Below, in pieces: positions 43,983-52,921 of a DNA stretch of 64,000 nucleotides; position 1 is the first letter of the stretch, and every line of letters begins with the position of its first letter. The translations under genes were made by a program, and so were the position numbers. The notes under the pieces are model-generated. The model made no database searches, was not told where the DNA came from, and saw nothing but the letters and a program-made list of their open reading frames with translations. This DNA comes from Peterkaempfera bronchialis (GTDB taxonomy: Bacteria > Actinomycetota > Actinomycetes > Streptomycetales > Streptomycetaceae). The DNA lies in the NCBI RefSeq assembly GCF_003258605.2, contig NZ_CP031264.1, positions 2,418,001 through 2,482,000 on the forward strand, written 5' to 3'.

Positions 43983-46238
43983 TCAGGAGCCGGTGCAGGT
44001 GACGGCGGGCGGGGTGGCCGAGCCGTTGGCGGTGAAGCCGAACGAGGTGGTGGCGCCGGGGGCCAGCGCGCCGTTGTAGGCGGTGTTGGCCACGGAGACC
44101 GTGCCGCCGCTCTGGGTGAGGGTGCCGTTCCACAGGTTGGTGACCGTCTGGCCTGCGGCGGTCCACCGCACCGTCCAGCCCTTGAGAGCGGTGGTGCCGG
44201 TGTTCTTCACGGTGACCTCGGCCTGGAAGCCGTCGGACCAGGAGCTGGTCACGGTGTACTGCGCGGTGCAGGCCACCCCTGTGGACGGGGAGGTCGGGGT
44301 GGGCGTGGGCGTGGGGGTCGAGGTGGTCGGGGTCGGCGTGGGGGTCGGGGTCGAGGTGGAGTAGCTGAGCCCGTACCCGTAGGCGAAGAGCGGAGTCTTG
44401 CCGTCACCCTGGTTGATCGGCTGCTGGGAGGCGCTCTGCATCCAGCTCATCGGCAGCTTGCCGGTCGGGTTGTAGTCGCCGTAGAGCACATCGGCGACGC
44501 CCTGCCCCTCGGTCCCCGGCAGCCAGGCCGCCACCAGCGCCTTCCAGTCGGGCAGTTGGGCGGCGATGTCCAGCGGACGCCCGGAGACCAGCACCACGAC
44601 CACCGGGACACCGCTGGCCTTCAGCTTGGCAAGGGTGTTGAGGTCCGCCTGGTCCAGCCCCAGCGAGCCGGGCCGGTCGCCCTGGCCCTCGGCGTACGGG
44701 GTCTCGCCGATCACCGCGACGGCCGCGCTGTAGCTGCTGTCGATGCCGCTGCCGTCGCGGCTGTAGGTGACCTTGGAGGGGTCGGAGGCGGTCGCGCGGA
44801 TGCCCTGGAGGATCGTGGTGCCAGGGGTGATGTTGCCGCTCGCGCCCTGCCAGCTGATGGTCCAGCCGCCGCTCTGGTTGCCGATGTCGTCGGCCGACTT
44901 GCCGGCCACGAACACCTTGCCGGACTTCGCCAGCGGCAGCACCCGGCCGTCGTTCTTGAGCAGCACCTGGGACTCCCGCACGGCCTGGCGGCCCAGCGCC
45001 CGGTGGGCGGCGGAGCCGACGGTGGAGGTGTAGGAGCGGTCGGTCAGCGGGCGCTCGAAGAGGCCGAGTTCGAACTTCTTGGTGAGGATGCGGCGGTTGG
45101 CGTCGTCGATCCGGGACATCGGGATGTGCCCGTTCTGCACCTCGCCACGGAGCAGGCTGATGAACGTCTTGTAGTCATTGGGGACCATCACCATGTCGAT
45201 GCCCGCATTGACGGACGTGGTGATCTCGTCGGCGGTGAAGCCGGTGCGCCCGTCGAGCTGGTCGATGGCCGCCCAGTCGGAGACCACAAAGCCCTTGAAG
45301 CCCAGTTCACCCTTGAGGACATCGGTGAGCAGGTACTTGTTGCCGTGCATCTTGACGCCGTTCCAACTGCTGAAGGACGCCATCACCGAGCCCACGCCCC
45401 GGTCCACCGCCGCCTTGAAGGGCGGCAGGTGGATGGCGCGCAGTTCGGCCTCCGACAGCTCGGTGTTGCCCTGGTCGGTGCCGTTGGTGGTGCCGCCGTC
45501 GCCCATGTAGTGCTTGGCGGTCGCCAGGACCGAGGCGGGTCCGCCCAGGGTCGCGCCCTGGAGGCCGGTGATCTCCGTCGTCATGGCGGAGGGGATCTCC
45601 GGGGTCTCGCCGAAGGACTCATAGGTACGGCCCCAGCGGTCGTTGCGGGCGACGCAGAGACAGGGCGCGAAGTCCCAGTCCACGCCCGTACCGGAGACCT
45701 CCTCGGCGACCGCGCGCCCGATCTGCTGCACCAGAGCGGGATCGCGGGTCGCGCCGAGGCCGATGTTGTGGGGGTAGATGGTCGCGCCGTAGACGTTGTT
45801 GTCCCCGTGGACGGCATCGATGCCGTAGATCATCGGGATGGCCAGCGGAGTGGTCAGCGCGGTGCGCTGGAAGCTGTCGTACATGTCCGCCCAGGACTGC
45901 GCGGTGTTGGGGCTCGGGGCGGAGCCTCCGCCGGAGAGCACCGATCCGATCCGGTAGGTCGCCAGATCGGACTGCGGGGTGAGCGCGGCCCGCTCGGCCT
46001 GGGTCATCTGGCCGATCTTGTCGTCCAGGGTCATCCGGGACATCAGGTCGTTGACCCGGGTCGCGACCGGCAGTGACGCGTCCTGGTACGGCAGTGCCGC
46101 CGCTGCGGCCTGGATCGGCGCGGCGGCGGGGGCAAGAGCGGGGGCGGGGGCGGCCTGGGTGGCGTTGCCGACCGAGGAGAGGATGGCGAGGGCGGCGCCG
46201 ACCACGGCTGCCGTCCGGTAGAGCGAGGTTCGCTGCAC
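43983..46238 (-). CDS. Secreted GH3 beta-glucosidase/xylosidase-type hydrolase with CBM2 module
   Basis: This 751-residue enzyme would release glucose from beta-glucans or cello-oligosaccharides outside the cell. It has a signal peptide (about 1-30), a GH3 N-terminal domain (AIPMIYGIDAVHGDNNVYG; KHYMGDGGTTNGTDQGN; nucleophile Asp in GFVVSDWAAID), a GH3 C-terminal domain (about 400-640: SQVLLKNDGRVLPLAKSG), a Pro/Thr linker and a C-terminal cellulose-binding CBM2 (about 655-751: YTVTSSWSDGFQAEVTVKNT). The GTG start follows GGAGG. Two CebR-type palindromes upstream indicate repression released by cellobiose. Confidence 0.93.
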   Translation of the reverse strand: MQRTSLYRTAAVVGAALAILSSVGNATQAAPAPALAPAAAPIQAAAAALPYQDASLPVATRVNDLMSRMTLDDKIGQMTQAERAALTPQSDLATYRIGSVLSGGGSAPSPNTAQSWADMYDSFQRTALTTPLAIPMIYGIDAVHGDNNVYGATIYPHNIGLGATRDPALVQQIGRAVAEEVSGTGVDWDFAPCLCVARNDRWGRTYESFGETPEIPSAMTTEITGLQGATLGGPASVLATAKHYMGDGGTTNGTDQGNTELSEAELRAIHLPPFKAAVDRGVGSVMASFSSWNGVKMHGNKYLLTDVLKGELGFKGFVVSDWAAIDQLDGRTGFTADEITTSVNAGIDMVMVPNDYKTFISLLRGEVQNGHIPMSRIDDANRRILTKKFELGLFERPLTDRSYTSTVGSAAHRALGRQAVRESQVLLKNDGRVLPLAKSGKVFVAGKSADDIGNQSGGWTISWQGASGNITPGTTILQGIRATASDPSKVTYSRDGSGIDSSYSAAVAVIGETPYAEGQGDRPGSLGLDQADLNTLAKLKASGVPVVVVLVSGRPLDIAAQLPDWKALVAAWLPGTEGQGVADVLYGDYNPTGKLPMSWMQSASQQPINQGDGKTPLFAYGYGLSYSTSTPTPTPTPTTSTPTPTPTPTSPSTGVACTAQYTVTSSWSDGFQAEVTVKNTGTTALKGWTVRWTAAGQTVTNLWNGTLTQSGGTVSVANTAYNGALAPGATTSFGFTANGSATPPAVTCTGS

Positions 46239-46401
46239 TGCGGGACCTCCGATGACTGCCCCGAGGCGGTCGGGGCGGACGGGGCGCGTCGGCCGGGGGC
46301 AGCCGCCGCGATGGCGCGCGCCCTTCCCGGGCGCGCGAGTACATGTCCAGCCCTCCGGGAGGGCTGGGAAGTGCTGCGGGGTGAGCGGCCGAGCGGATTG
46401 G

Positions 46402-46415
46402 TGGGAGCGCTTCCA
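46402..46415. promoter_or_regulatory. CebR-type operator, proximal
   Basis: TGGGAGCGCTTCCA differs in one position from the palindromic CebR box TGGGAGCGCTCCCA. It lies 164 bp upstream of the GH3 start. Confidence 0.8.
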
Positions 46416-46625
46416 CGAAGAGGCACTGCCGTCTTCGCGACGAGACCGCACAGACCGGGCAGTCCTCCAGGCGGCGGAAAGAGACACAGCAATCGACGCC
46501 GGGACATATCAAGCCAGCACATCTCCCAGGCGTCAAGGCTTCCTGTCAAGTTGGCCGAACCGCCACCCGGGCGCCACCGAGGCCGCGTACCACCCCCTTG
46601 ACAGCGGGTGAAGCCGTGCCCTTTT

Positions 46626-46639
46626 TGGGAGCGCTCCCA
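46626..46639. promoter_or_regulatory. CebR-type operator, distal, perfect match
   Basis: TGGGAGCGCTCCCA is the exact CebR consensus. It lies 388 bp upstream of the GH3 start and directly follows a plus-strand TTGACA (46598-46603) at promoter spacing. The 552-bp gap 46239-46790 holds both operators but no gene. Confidence 0.85.
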
Positions 46640-46740
46640 TAAATTGCCCGCGCTGCGCCCCGCCGCTCGTCTACGCTGGCGGGCCTGAGCACGGCGGGAA
46701 GCGGTGCTCACCGTGCGGCAGGAGATCACCCACCTGCCAG

Positions 46741-46767
46741 GGCGCACAGGGCGCACAGGGCGCACAG
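46741..46767. repeat. 9-bp tandem repeat
   Basis: Three GCGCACAGG units lie 24 bp beyond the M24 peptidase stop codon, between that gene and the distal CebR box. Confidence 0.75.
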
Positions 46768-46790
46768 GGCGAACCCCGGTACGGCTGCGG

Positions 46791-47498
46791 TCACGCAAGG
46801 TCAAGCAGCTGCTCGTAGAAGCCGCCGAAGCCGCGTTCCCGGTCGACCAGGTGCAGTTCCAGGATCCAGTGGCAGACCCGGCCGGCGCGGTCGGTGCGGC
46901 GCAGCGGGGTGTGGTTCTCGGGGGTGATGTAGGACTCGGCCTTGGCGCCGTCGTTGGTCTCGTGGGGGAACTCGCCGACGAGGTGGCCGGTGTGCCAGAT
47001 GCCGATGGTCCAGCCGGCTTCGGTGGCGAGCCGTTCGACCTCGGCGTAGAGCTGGGCGCCGGTGATGTCGGGGTCGGCGGCGAAGAAGGCGCGGCCGGCG
47101 TCGAAGATGCGCGGGAGGTCGTGCTGGAGGCGGTGCTTGCCGGGGTCGTCGCCGAAGACATAGGTGCGGCCGAAGTCGGCTTCGTACTCCTCGAAGATGG
47201 GGCCGAAGTCGGCGAAGGCGATGTCGTCGGGGGCGATGACGCGGTCGGGCGGGTTCTCCTTGTACGGCGCGAGGGTGTTGGGGCCGGAGCGGATGATGCG
47301 CTTGTGCCAGTGCTTGGTGGTGCCGAACATCTCGTTGGCCAGGTCGCGGATCCGGTCGCTGACCTCCCGCTCGCCGGCGCCGGGGGCGACCAGGCCGCGC
47401 GCCTCGACCTCGGCGAACAGGGCTACCGCTTTCTCCTGTGCCGCCACCAGGCCCTCGGCCCGCTGGGTTTCACGCTCGTGGGATGCCTCGACTGCCAT
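46791..47498 (-). CDS. M24 family metallopeptidase (aminopeptidase P-like)
   Basis: This 235-residue cytoplasmic enzyme has the pita-bread fold residues of the M24 family: metal ligands in IAFADFGPIFEEYEADFG (two Asp), IWHTGHLVGEFPHE (His) and HWILELHLVD (Glu), with a final Glu expected near the C-terminus. It is shorter than classic Xaa-Pro aminopeptidases because the N-terminal domain is absent. It would remove N-terminal residues from peptides; specificity is unknown. It lies 36 bp downstream of a degraded PNPOx remnant on the same strand. Confidence 0.85.
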   Translation of the reverse strand: MAVEASHERETQRAEGLVAAQEKAVALFAEVEARGLVAPGAGEREVSDRIRDLANEMFGTTKHWHKRIIRSGPNTLAPYKENPPDRVIAPDDIAFADFGPIFEEYEADFGRTYVFGDDPGKHRLQHDLPRIFDAGRAFFAADPDITGAQLYAEVERLATEAGWTIGIWHTGHLVGEFPHETNDGAKAESYITPENHTPLRRTDRAGRVCHWILELHLVDRERGFGGFYEQLLDLA

Positions 47499-47534
47499 GT
47501 CGGACGACCTCTCCTTCGGGTGATGATGCCGGGG

Positions 47535-47792
47535 TCAGGACCAGAGCGAGTGGCGCTGCCATGCCTCGCCCTCGCGCTCATACCGTAGGCGGGTGTGCAC
47601 CCGGCTCTTCGCGGCCTGGAAGAACTCGACCGGCTCCGACAGCCAGGCGACAGACAACTCCACGGGCTCGGTCGGCGTGGCAGCCGGGTCGAACTCCGCC
47701 GGCGGCCCGGAGAACACGTCCAGCCCGCGCAGCCACGTCCGTACCCCGGATCCGCTCCTGACGCCGGCCACCGCCCGTCCCCTCTCCGCCAT
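47535..47792 (-). pseudogene. Pyridoxamine 5'-phosphate oxidase-family remnant with internal deletion
   Basis: The 85-codon frame encodes the N-terminal end of a PNPOx-family protein (TWLRGLDVFSGPPAEFDPA, EPVELSVAWL) joined directly to its C-terminal end (VEFFQAAKSRVHTRLRYERE, then GEAWQRHSLW). The 120-140 residue FMN-binding core normally between them is missing. The junction falls near residues 50-55 (47630-47645) and keeps the frame, so a small protein could still be made, but it cannot bind FMN as family members do. ATG at 47792 has no strong RBS. Confidence 0.75.
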
Positions 47793-47856
47793 GAGAGCAA
47801 TATACGGATGGCGATACGGATCGCGGGCCGCCCTGTCCCGGCGGGGTGTGCACCGC

Positions 47857-49014
47857 CTAGGGGAGGTTCCTGGCCATGACGATGCGCTGGACCTGGTTGG
47901 TGCCCTCGTAGATCTGCGTAATTTTGGCGTCGCGCATCATGCGCTCCAGCGGGTAGTCGCGGGTGTAGCCGTAGCCGCCGAGGAGTTGGACCGCGTCGGT
48001 GGTGATCTCCATGGCGGCGTCGGAGGCGAAGCACTTGGCGGCGGCGCCGAAGAAGGTGAGGTCGGCGTCGAGGCGCTGGGACTTGGCGGCGGCGGCATAG
48101 GTGAGCTGGCGGGCCGCCTCCAGCTTCATGGCCATGTCGGCCAGCATGAACTGGATGCCCTGGAACTCGGCGATGGCCTTGCCGAACTGCTTGCGCTCCT
48201 TGACGTAGCCCTTGGCGTAGTCCAGGGCGCCCTGGGCGATGCCGAGGGCCTGGGCGGCGATGGTGATGCGGGTGTGGTCGAGGGTCTTCATCGCGGTGGC
48301 GAAGCCGGTGCCCTCGGCGCCGATCATGCGGTCGGCGGGGATGCGGACGTTGTCCAGGTAGACCTCGCGGGTCGGGGAGCCCTTGATGCCGAGCTTCTTC
48401 TCCGGGGCGCCGAAGGAGACGCCCTGGTCGTCCTTCTCCACCACGAAGGCGGAGATGCCCTTGGAGCGCAGCGTGGGGTCGGTGACGGCCATCACCGTGT
48501 AGTACTCGGAGACGCCGGCGTTGGTGATCCAGCGCTTGACGCCGTTCAGCACCCAGAAGTCGCCGTCCCGCACCGCGCGGGTCTTCATCCCGGCCGCGTC
48601 GGAGCCCGCCTCCGGCTCGGAGAGGCAGTAGGAGAACATGCCCTTGCCCCGGGCGAGCGCGCCCAGGTACGTGGCCTTGAGCTGCTCGGAGCCGGCCAGC
48701 TGCACCGGCAGCGAGCCCAGCTTGTTGACCGCCGGGATGAGCGACGAGGAGGCGCACACCCGGGCGATCTCCTCGATGACGATCACGGTTGCCAGCGCGT
48801 CCGCGCCGGAGCCGCCGTATGCCTCCGGGACGTGCACCGCGTGCAGGTCGTTGGCGAGCAGGGCGTCCAGTGCCTCCTGGGGGAAGCGGGCCTCCTCGTC
48901 CACCTCGGCCGCGTACGGGGCGATCTTAGCCTCGGCGAGCGACCGCACGGCGTCGCGGAGCATCTGGTGCTCCTCGGAGATGCGGAAAAGGTCGAAGTCT
49001 TCGCTGCCGGCCAC
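47857..49014 (-). CDS. Acyl-CoA dehydrogenase
   Basis: This 385-residue flavoenzyme catalyses alpha,beta-dehydrogenation of acyl-CoA in beta-oxidation or branched-chain amino-acid breakdown. It shows FSYCLSEPEAGSDAAGMKTR, WITNAGVSEYYTVMAVTD, the FAD-binding RKQFGKAIAEFQGIQF, and the C-terminal signature QLLGGYGYTRDYPLERMMRD followed by KITQIYEGTNQVQ, whose Glu is the usual catalytic base position in short/medium-chain types. The GTG start has GGAGGGG upstream. A TTAAC-TACC-GTTAA palindrome just upstream may be its operator. Confidence 0.95.
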   Translation of the reverse strand: MAGSEDFDLFRISEEHQMLRDAVRSLAEAKIAPYAAEVDEEARFPQEALDALLANDLHAVHVPEAYGGSGADALATVIVIEEIARVCASSSLIPAVNKLGSLPVQLAGSEQLKATYLGALARGKGMFSYCLSEPEAGSDAAGMKTRAVRDGDFWVLNGVKRWITNAGVSEYYTVMAVTDPTLRSKGISAFVVEKDDQGVSFGAPEKKLGIKGSPTREVYLDNVRIPADRMIGAEGTGFATAMKTLDHTRITIAAQALGIAQGALDYAKGYVKERKQFGKAIAEFQGIQFMLADMAMKLEAARQLTYAAAAKSQRLDADLTFFGAAAKCFASDAAMEITTDAVQLLGGYGYTRDYPLERMMRDAKITQIYEGTNQVQRIVMARNLP

Positions 49015-49027
49015 GGGTCCCCTCCGG

Positions 49028-49041
49028 TTAACTACCGTTAA
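49028..49041. promoter_or_regulatory. Palindrome upstream of acyl-CoA dehydrogenase
   Basis: TTAAC and GTTAA arms are separated by TACC, 14 bp before the GTG start. This AT-rich palindrome stands out in a GC-rich region and resembles TetR-family operators of fatty-acid genes. Confidence 0.55.
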
Positions 49042-49157
49042 GTACGCACTGATTCTACGGCTCCGGGCGGCCTTTGCAGGACGTGACGTGCACGACAGGT
49101 GGAACGGGCGGATACCATCGCCGGGTCGCAGTCGGGGACGACGGAGGGATGGAGCCC

Positions 49158-50495
49158 GTGGCACTGAGGATCACAGTGATCGGCACCGGCTACCTGGGCG
49201 CCACCCACGCCGCCTGCATGGCGGAGCTCGGCTTCGAGGTGCTGGGGCTGGACATCGACCCGGACAAGATCGCCATGCTGACCGCCGGCCGGGTCCCGAT
49301 GTATGAGCCGGGGTTGGCGGAACTGCTGGTCAAGCATGTCCCCGGGCATGAGGGCTCGTCCGGGCGGCTGCGCTTCACCACGTCCTGGGAGGAGGTCGCC
49401 GAGTTCGGCGACGTCCACTTCATCTGTGTGAACACCCCGCAGAAGGCCGGCGAGTTCGCCGCCGACATGAGCCATGTGGACGCCGCGCTGACTGCGCTGG
49501 CCCCGCATCTGTCCCGTCCGGCGCTGGTGGTCGGCAAGTCCACGGTGCCGGTGGGCAGCGCGGCCCGGCTGGCGGAGCGGCTGGCGGCGCTGGCCCCGGC
49601 CGGCGAGCAGGTGGAGCTGGCGTGGAACCCGGAGTTCCTGCGCGAGGGGTTCGCCGTCGGGGACACCCTGCACCCGGACCGGCTGGTGGTGGGGGTGCGC
49701 AGCGAGCGGGCCGAGGAGCTGCTGCGCGAGGTGTATGCGACGCCGGTGGCGCAGGGCGTGCCGTTCGTGGTGACCGACTTCGCCACCGCCGAGCTGGTGA
49801 AGGCGGCGGCCAACTCCTTCCTGGCGACCAAGATCTCCTTCATCAACGCCATGGCGGAGGTCTGCGAGACCGCCGGTGCCGATGTGGTGCAGCTCAGCAA
49901 GGCGCTCTCGTACGACGAGCGGATCGGCGGCAAGTTCCTCAACGCCGGGCTGGGCTTCGGCGGCGGCTGCCTGCCCAAGGACATCCGGGCCTTTATGGCG
50001 CGGGCCGGGGAGCTGGGCGCCGACCAGGCGCTGACCTTTCTGCGCGAGGTGGACTCGATCAATATGCGGCGCCGCTCCCGGATGGTGGAGCTGGCCCGCG
50101 AGCAGTGCGGCGGCGGGTTCCTGGGACGGCGGGTGGCGGTGCTCGGTGCGGCGTTCAAGCCGAACTCGGACGACATCCGCGACTCGCCCGCGCTCAATGT
50201 CGCCGGGCAGATCCAGCTCCAGGGCGCGCAGGTGACGGTGTACGACCCCAAGGCCATGGACAACGCCCGCAAGATGTTCCCGGCGCTGGCCTATGCCGAC
50301 TCGGCGCTGGAGGCGGCGCAGGGTGCCCATGTGGTGCTGCATCTGACGGAGTGGCAGGAGTTCCGGGAGATGGACCCGGAGGCGCTGGGTTCGGTGGTCA
50401 GCGAGCGGCGCATCCTGGACGGCCGCAATGTGCTGGACCCGGTGGCCTGGCGGGCGGCGGGCTGGACCTACCGGGCGCTGGGCCGCCCGAGCTGA
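49158..50495 (+). CDS. UDP-glucose 6-dehydrogenase
   Basis: It oxidises UDP-glucose to UDP-glucuronate, a precursor for acidic surface polysaccharides. The 445 residues show the N-terminal NAD motif ITVIGTGYLGATHAACMAEL, STVPVGSAARLAE, WNPEFLREGFAVGDTLHPDR, the central KAAANSFLATKISFINAMAE, the catalytic Cys loop GFGGGCLPKDIRAF and the C-terminal VLGAAFKPNSDDIRDSPALN. GTG 49158 is preferred because GGAGGG lies 9 nt upstream; ATG 49149 in the same frame directly abuts that RBS and is less likely. Confidence 0.95.
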   Translation: MALRITVIGTGYLGATHAACMAELGFEVLGLDIDPDKIAMLTAGRVPMYEPGLAELLVKHVPGHEGSSGRLRFTTSWEEVAEFGDVHFICVNTPQKAGEFAADMSHVDAALTALAPHLSRPALVVGKSTVPVGSAARLAERLAALAPAGEQVELAWNPEFLREGFAVGDTLHPDRLVVGVRSERAEELLREVYATPVAQGVPFVVTDFATAELVKAAANSFLATKISFINAMAEVCETAGADVVQLSKALSYDERIGGKFLNAGLGFGGGCLPKDIRAFMARAGELGADQALTFLREVDSINMRRRSRMVELAREQCGGGFLGRRVAVLGAAFKPNSDDIRDSPALNVAGQIQLQGAQVTVYDPKAMDNARKMFPALAYADSALEAAQGAHVVLHLTEWQEFREMDPEALGSVVSERRILDGRNVLDPVAWRAAGWTYRALGRPS

Positions 50496-50530
50496 GGAAT
50501 CACGCCGGGGGCCGGGTGGTTGGACGGTCC

Positions 50531-50950
50531 ATGGCGAACTTCGGCGACGACGCGACCGTACGCGAGATCCTCACCGGCACCGGCGATGTCTGGGCGGTGG
50601 TGGGCCTCTCCGGCAACACCGGGCGGGCCGCCTACGGGGTGGCCCGGGTGCTCCAGCGGTTCGGCAAGAAGGTGGTGCCGGTGCACCCCAAGGCCGAGAC
50701 CGTGCACGGCGAGCGGGGCTACCGCTCGCTGGCGGAGGTGCCGTTCCCGGTGGATGTGGTGGATGTCTTCGTCAACTCCGAGCTGGCCGGGGCGGTCGCC
50801 GACGAGGCGGTGGCGGTGGGCGCCCGGGCGGTCTGGTTCCAGCTGGGCGTGGTGGACGAGGCGGCGTACGCACGGGTGCGGGGGGCCGGGCTGCCGATGG
50901 TGATGGACCGCTGCCCGGCGATCGAGATCCCCCGGCTGGGCCTGGGCTGA
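50531..50950 (+). CDS. CoA-binding domain protein (YccU/HcgN-like)
   Basis: This 139-residue Rossmann-fold protein belongs to the small CoA-binding family. Motifs include VWAVVGLSGNTGRAAYGVAR (nucleotide loop), KKVVPVHPKAETVHGERGY, VDVVDVFVNSELAGAVADEA and GAGLPMVMDRCPAIEIPRL. Its role is unknown, but homologues bind CoA or NAD. It starts 35 bp after the UDP-glucose dehydrogenase stop codon and is probably co-transcribed; a hairpin terminator follows. Confidence 0.93.
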   Translation: MANFGDDATVREILTGTGDVWAVVGLSGNTGRAAYGVARVLQRFGKKVVPVHPKAETVHGERGYRSLAEVPFPVDVVDVFVNSELAGAVADEAVAVGARAVWFQLGVVDEAAYARVRGAGLPMVMDRCPAIEIPRLGLG

Positions 50951-51001
50951 CCCCGCGCCGGACATAGCTCTGCCCCCGACATGACTCTGCCCCGGACATG
51001 G

Positions 51002-51044
51002 CTCCGCGCCGTCCGGGGGTCGGTGCCCGCCGGACGGCGCGGAG
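51002..51044. terminator. Terminator between CoA-binding and chitinase genes
   Basis: A 15-bp perfect stem (CTCCGCGCCGTCCGG and complement) with a 13-nt loop lies in the 111-bp convergent gap. Three imperfect 17-18 bp repeats containing GGACATGGCTC-like sequence precede it. Confidence 0.8.
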
Positions 51045-51061
51045 GATCGGTGGGGGCGGGG

Positions 51062-52825
51062 TCAGCAGGCGCCGAGGTCCTGCCAGACACCCCACTCCCC
51101 GGTGGTGCCGGGCTCCTCGCCCTGCGTCCACCACTTGGCGTTCCACTTGTGGCCCTTGTAGGAGACCGTGTTACCGCCGACGTAGATCGCGGACCTGTCC
51201 CAGGCCGGAGCGGTGCAGGTGCCGCCGGTCGGGCCGGAGGTGGGCGTCGGGGTACCCGGGCCGGTGGGGCTGACGGTGGGGGTGGCCGTCGGCGTGGGCG
51301 TACCCGGGGTGGTCGGGGTCGCGGTGGGCGTCGGCACCGAGCAGCCGGCGGCGGAGCCGTTGGTGGCGTTCACGATCTTGTTGAAGAGCGTGGCCTTGGT
51401 GTCCAGGTCGAGCAGCGAGTACATCATCGCGCCGCCGAGCCCGTGGCAGTGCGCATAGTCGGCCTTGGCCTGGATGGACTGGTCGCCGAGGCCGGTCCAG
51501 AACTCGGTGCCGTTGTAGAAGTAGTTGGACTGGGTGGCGGCGTCGTAGAAGGTGGTCGACGCGTTGTCGACGATGCCGGTCAGCTCCTTGTAGTAGGCGA
51601 TGCCGGCGGTGGCGCTGAGGCTGCGGGCGGCGGCGGCGCCGGTCGCCTTCTGGTAGAGGCCGTGGCTGCTGCCGGCCTGGACGCCGGTCCAGCCCCGGTA
51701 GTACAGCGGGTAGCCCATGGTGATCTTGGAGGCGGGGAAGCCGCCGGCGATGCCATAGGCGGAGTTGCCCTGGGTCCACGCCTTGATGGCGTTGTCGGTG
51801 CTGTACTTCTCGGTGCCCGGGGCGATCGGCGTGGACGGGTCGCTCGGCGACTGGTACGTCGGGTCCTGGTGGTTGGTCGGGCCGGTGGAGTCCCAGGCGC
51901 CGTGCATGTCGTACGTCATGATGTTCGCGTAGTCGAGGTACTGGCCGACCTTGTCGGTCTCGATCTGCGCGATCTTGTCCTGACCGGCCGGGAGGGCGGC
52001 GGTCAGCAGCATTTTGCGGTTGTTGGCGGTGCCGAACGCGTCCAGCTGGGAGCGGAACTCGGCGAGCAGCGCGGTGAAGTTCTTCTTGTCGTTGGTGCTG
52101 TAGTGGTTGCCCGTGTGGCCGTTGGGCGAGCCGGGGTACTCCCAGTCGAGGTCGAAGCCGTCGAAGATGCCGGCCCCGGTGCCGGCGCCGCCGTAGCCGC
52201 CGTCGACCGGCAGGTTGCCCTTGATGAACATGTCGATGCAGGACGAGACCAGCTTCTTCCGGCTGGCGTCGGTGGCCGCCGCGTCGGAGAAGTACTTGGA
52301 GTACGTCCAGCCGCCGATCGAGGCGACGATCCGCAGCTTGGGGTACTTGGCCTTGAGCTTCTTCAGCTGGTTGAAGTTGCCCACGATCGGCTGGTTCCAG
52401 GTGTCGCCGACGCCGTCCACGCTGATGTCGGCGCCGAAGGACTTCTGGTAGTCGGCGAAGGCGTCGCCCGCGCCGTCGCCGGCGTTGGGGTTGGACTCAT
52501 TGCTGGAGTCGGACGCCTTGGTCGCCTCGAAACAGGTGAGGTTGGTGGGGTGGATGTTCTCGAAGGAGTAGTTGAGGATGTCGAGCTTGCCGGCGATGCC
52601 CCGGGTGTCCAGGTCCTTCGGGTAGAAGGCGTTGCCGTAGACGCTCCACTGGTCGTAGTAGGCGATCTTCACACCGCCGCTGCTCGCGGCGGGCGCGGCG
52701 GCGAGGGCGGTGGACGCTGCGTCGGCCTGGCCGGCGCCCACGAACGCGGTGAGCGCTCCGGCGGCGAGGGCCAGCACGGAGAGCGCCGCGGCAAGCGGTC
52801 TTCCGGTCTTGCGGGTGGCGTGCAC
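51062..52825 (-). CDS. Secreted GH18 chitinase with C-terminal chitin-binding module
   Basis: This 587-residue enzyme would hydrolyse chitin outside the cell. It has a signal peptide (about 1-35, AALSVLALAAGALTAFVGAG), a GH18 barrel with the catalytic DxxDxDxE in IFDGFDLDWEYPG and SIGGWTYSKYF, a Pro/Thr linker (about 500-540) and a CBM5/12-type module (WDRSAIYVGGNTVSYKGHKW, GEWGVWQDLG). The GTG start follows GGAGG. Its upstream region carries two DasR-like sites and the 12-bp direct-repeat pattern known from streptomycete chitinase promoters, indicating induction by chito-oligosaccharides. Confidence 0.94.
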   Translation of the reverse strand: MHATRKTGRPLAAALSVLALAAGALTAFVGAGQADAASTALAAAPAASSGGVKIAYYDQWSVYGNAFYPKDLDTRGIAGKLDILNYSFENIHPTNLTCFEATKASDSSNESNPNAGDGAGDAFADYQKSFGADISVDGVGDTWNQPIVGNFNQLKKLKAKYPKLRIVASIGGWTYSKYFSDAAATDASRKKLVSSCIDMFIKGNLPVDGGYGGAGTGAGIFDGFDLDWEYPGSPNGHTGNHYSTNDKKNFTALLAEFRSQLDAFGTANNRKMLLTAALPAGQDKIAQIETDKVGQYLDYANIMTYDMHGAWDSTGPTNHQDPTYQSPSDPSTPIAPGTEKYSTDNAIKAWTQGNSAYGIAGGFPASKITMGYPLYYRGWTGVQAGSSHGLYQKATGAAAARSLSATAGIAYYKELTGIVDNASTTFYDAATQSNYFYNGTEFWTGLGDQSIQAKADYAHCHGLGGAMMYSLLDLDTKATLFNKIVNATNGSAAGCSVPTPTATPTTPGTPTPTATPTVSPTGPGTPTPTSGPTGGTCTAPAWDRSAIYVGGNTVSYKGHKWNAKWWTQGEEPGTTGEWGVWQDLGAC

Positions 52826-52891
52826 GGTGGATGAACCTCCGGTGGGGGATCGGGAGCCGTGCCCGTCGGCACCCGGAACGCGGTTGGATAT

Positions 52892-52921
52892 GGGATACCG
52901 AAGATGTAGGTGCGCGGTCAA
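52892..52921 (-). promoter_or_regulatory. Putative chitinase promoter
   Basis: On the minus strand TTGACC (-35, 52916-52921) is followed after 18 bp by TATCCC (-10, 52892-52897). The DasR-like sites lie directly upstream. Confidence 0.55.
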
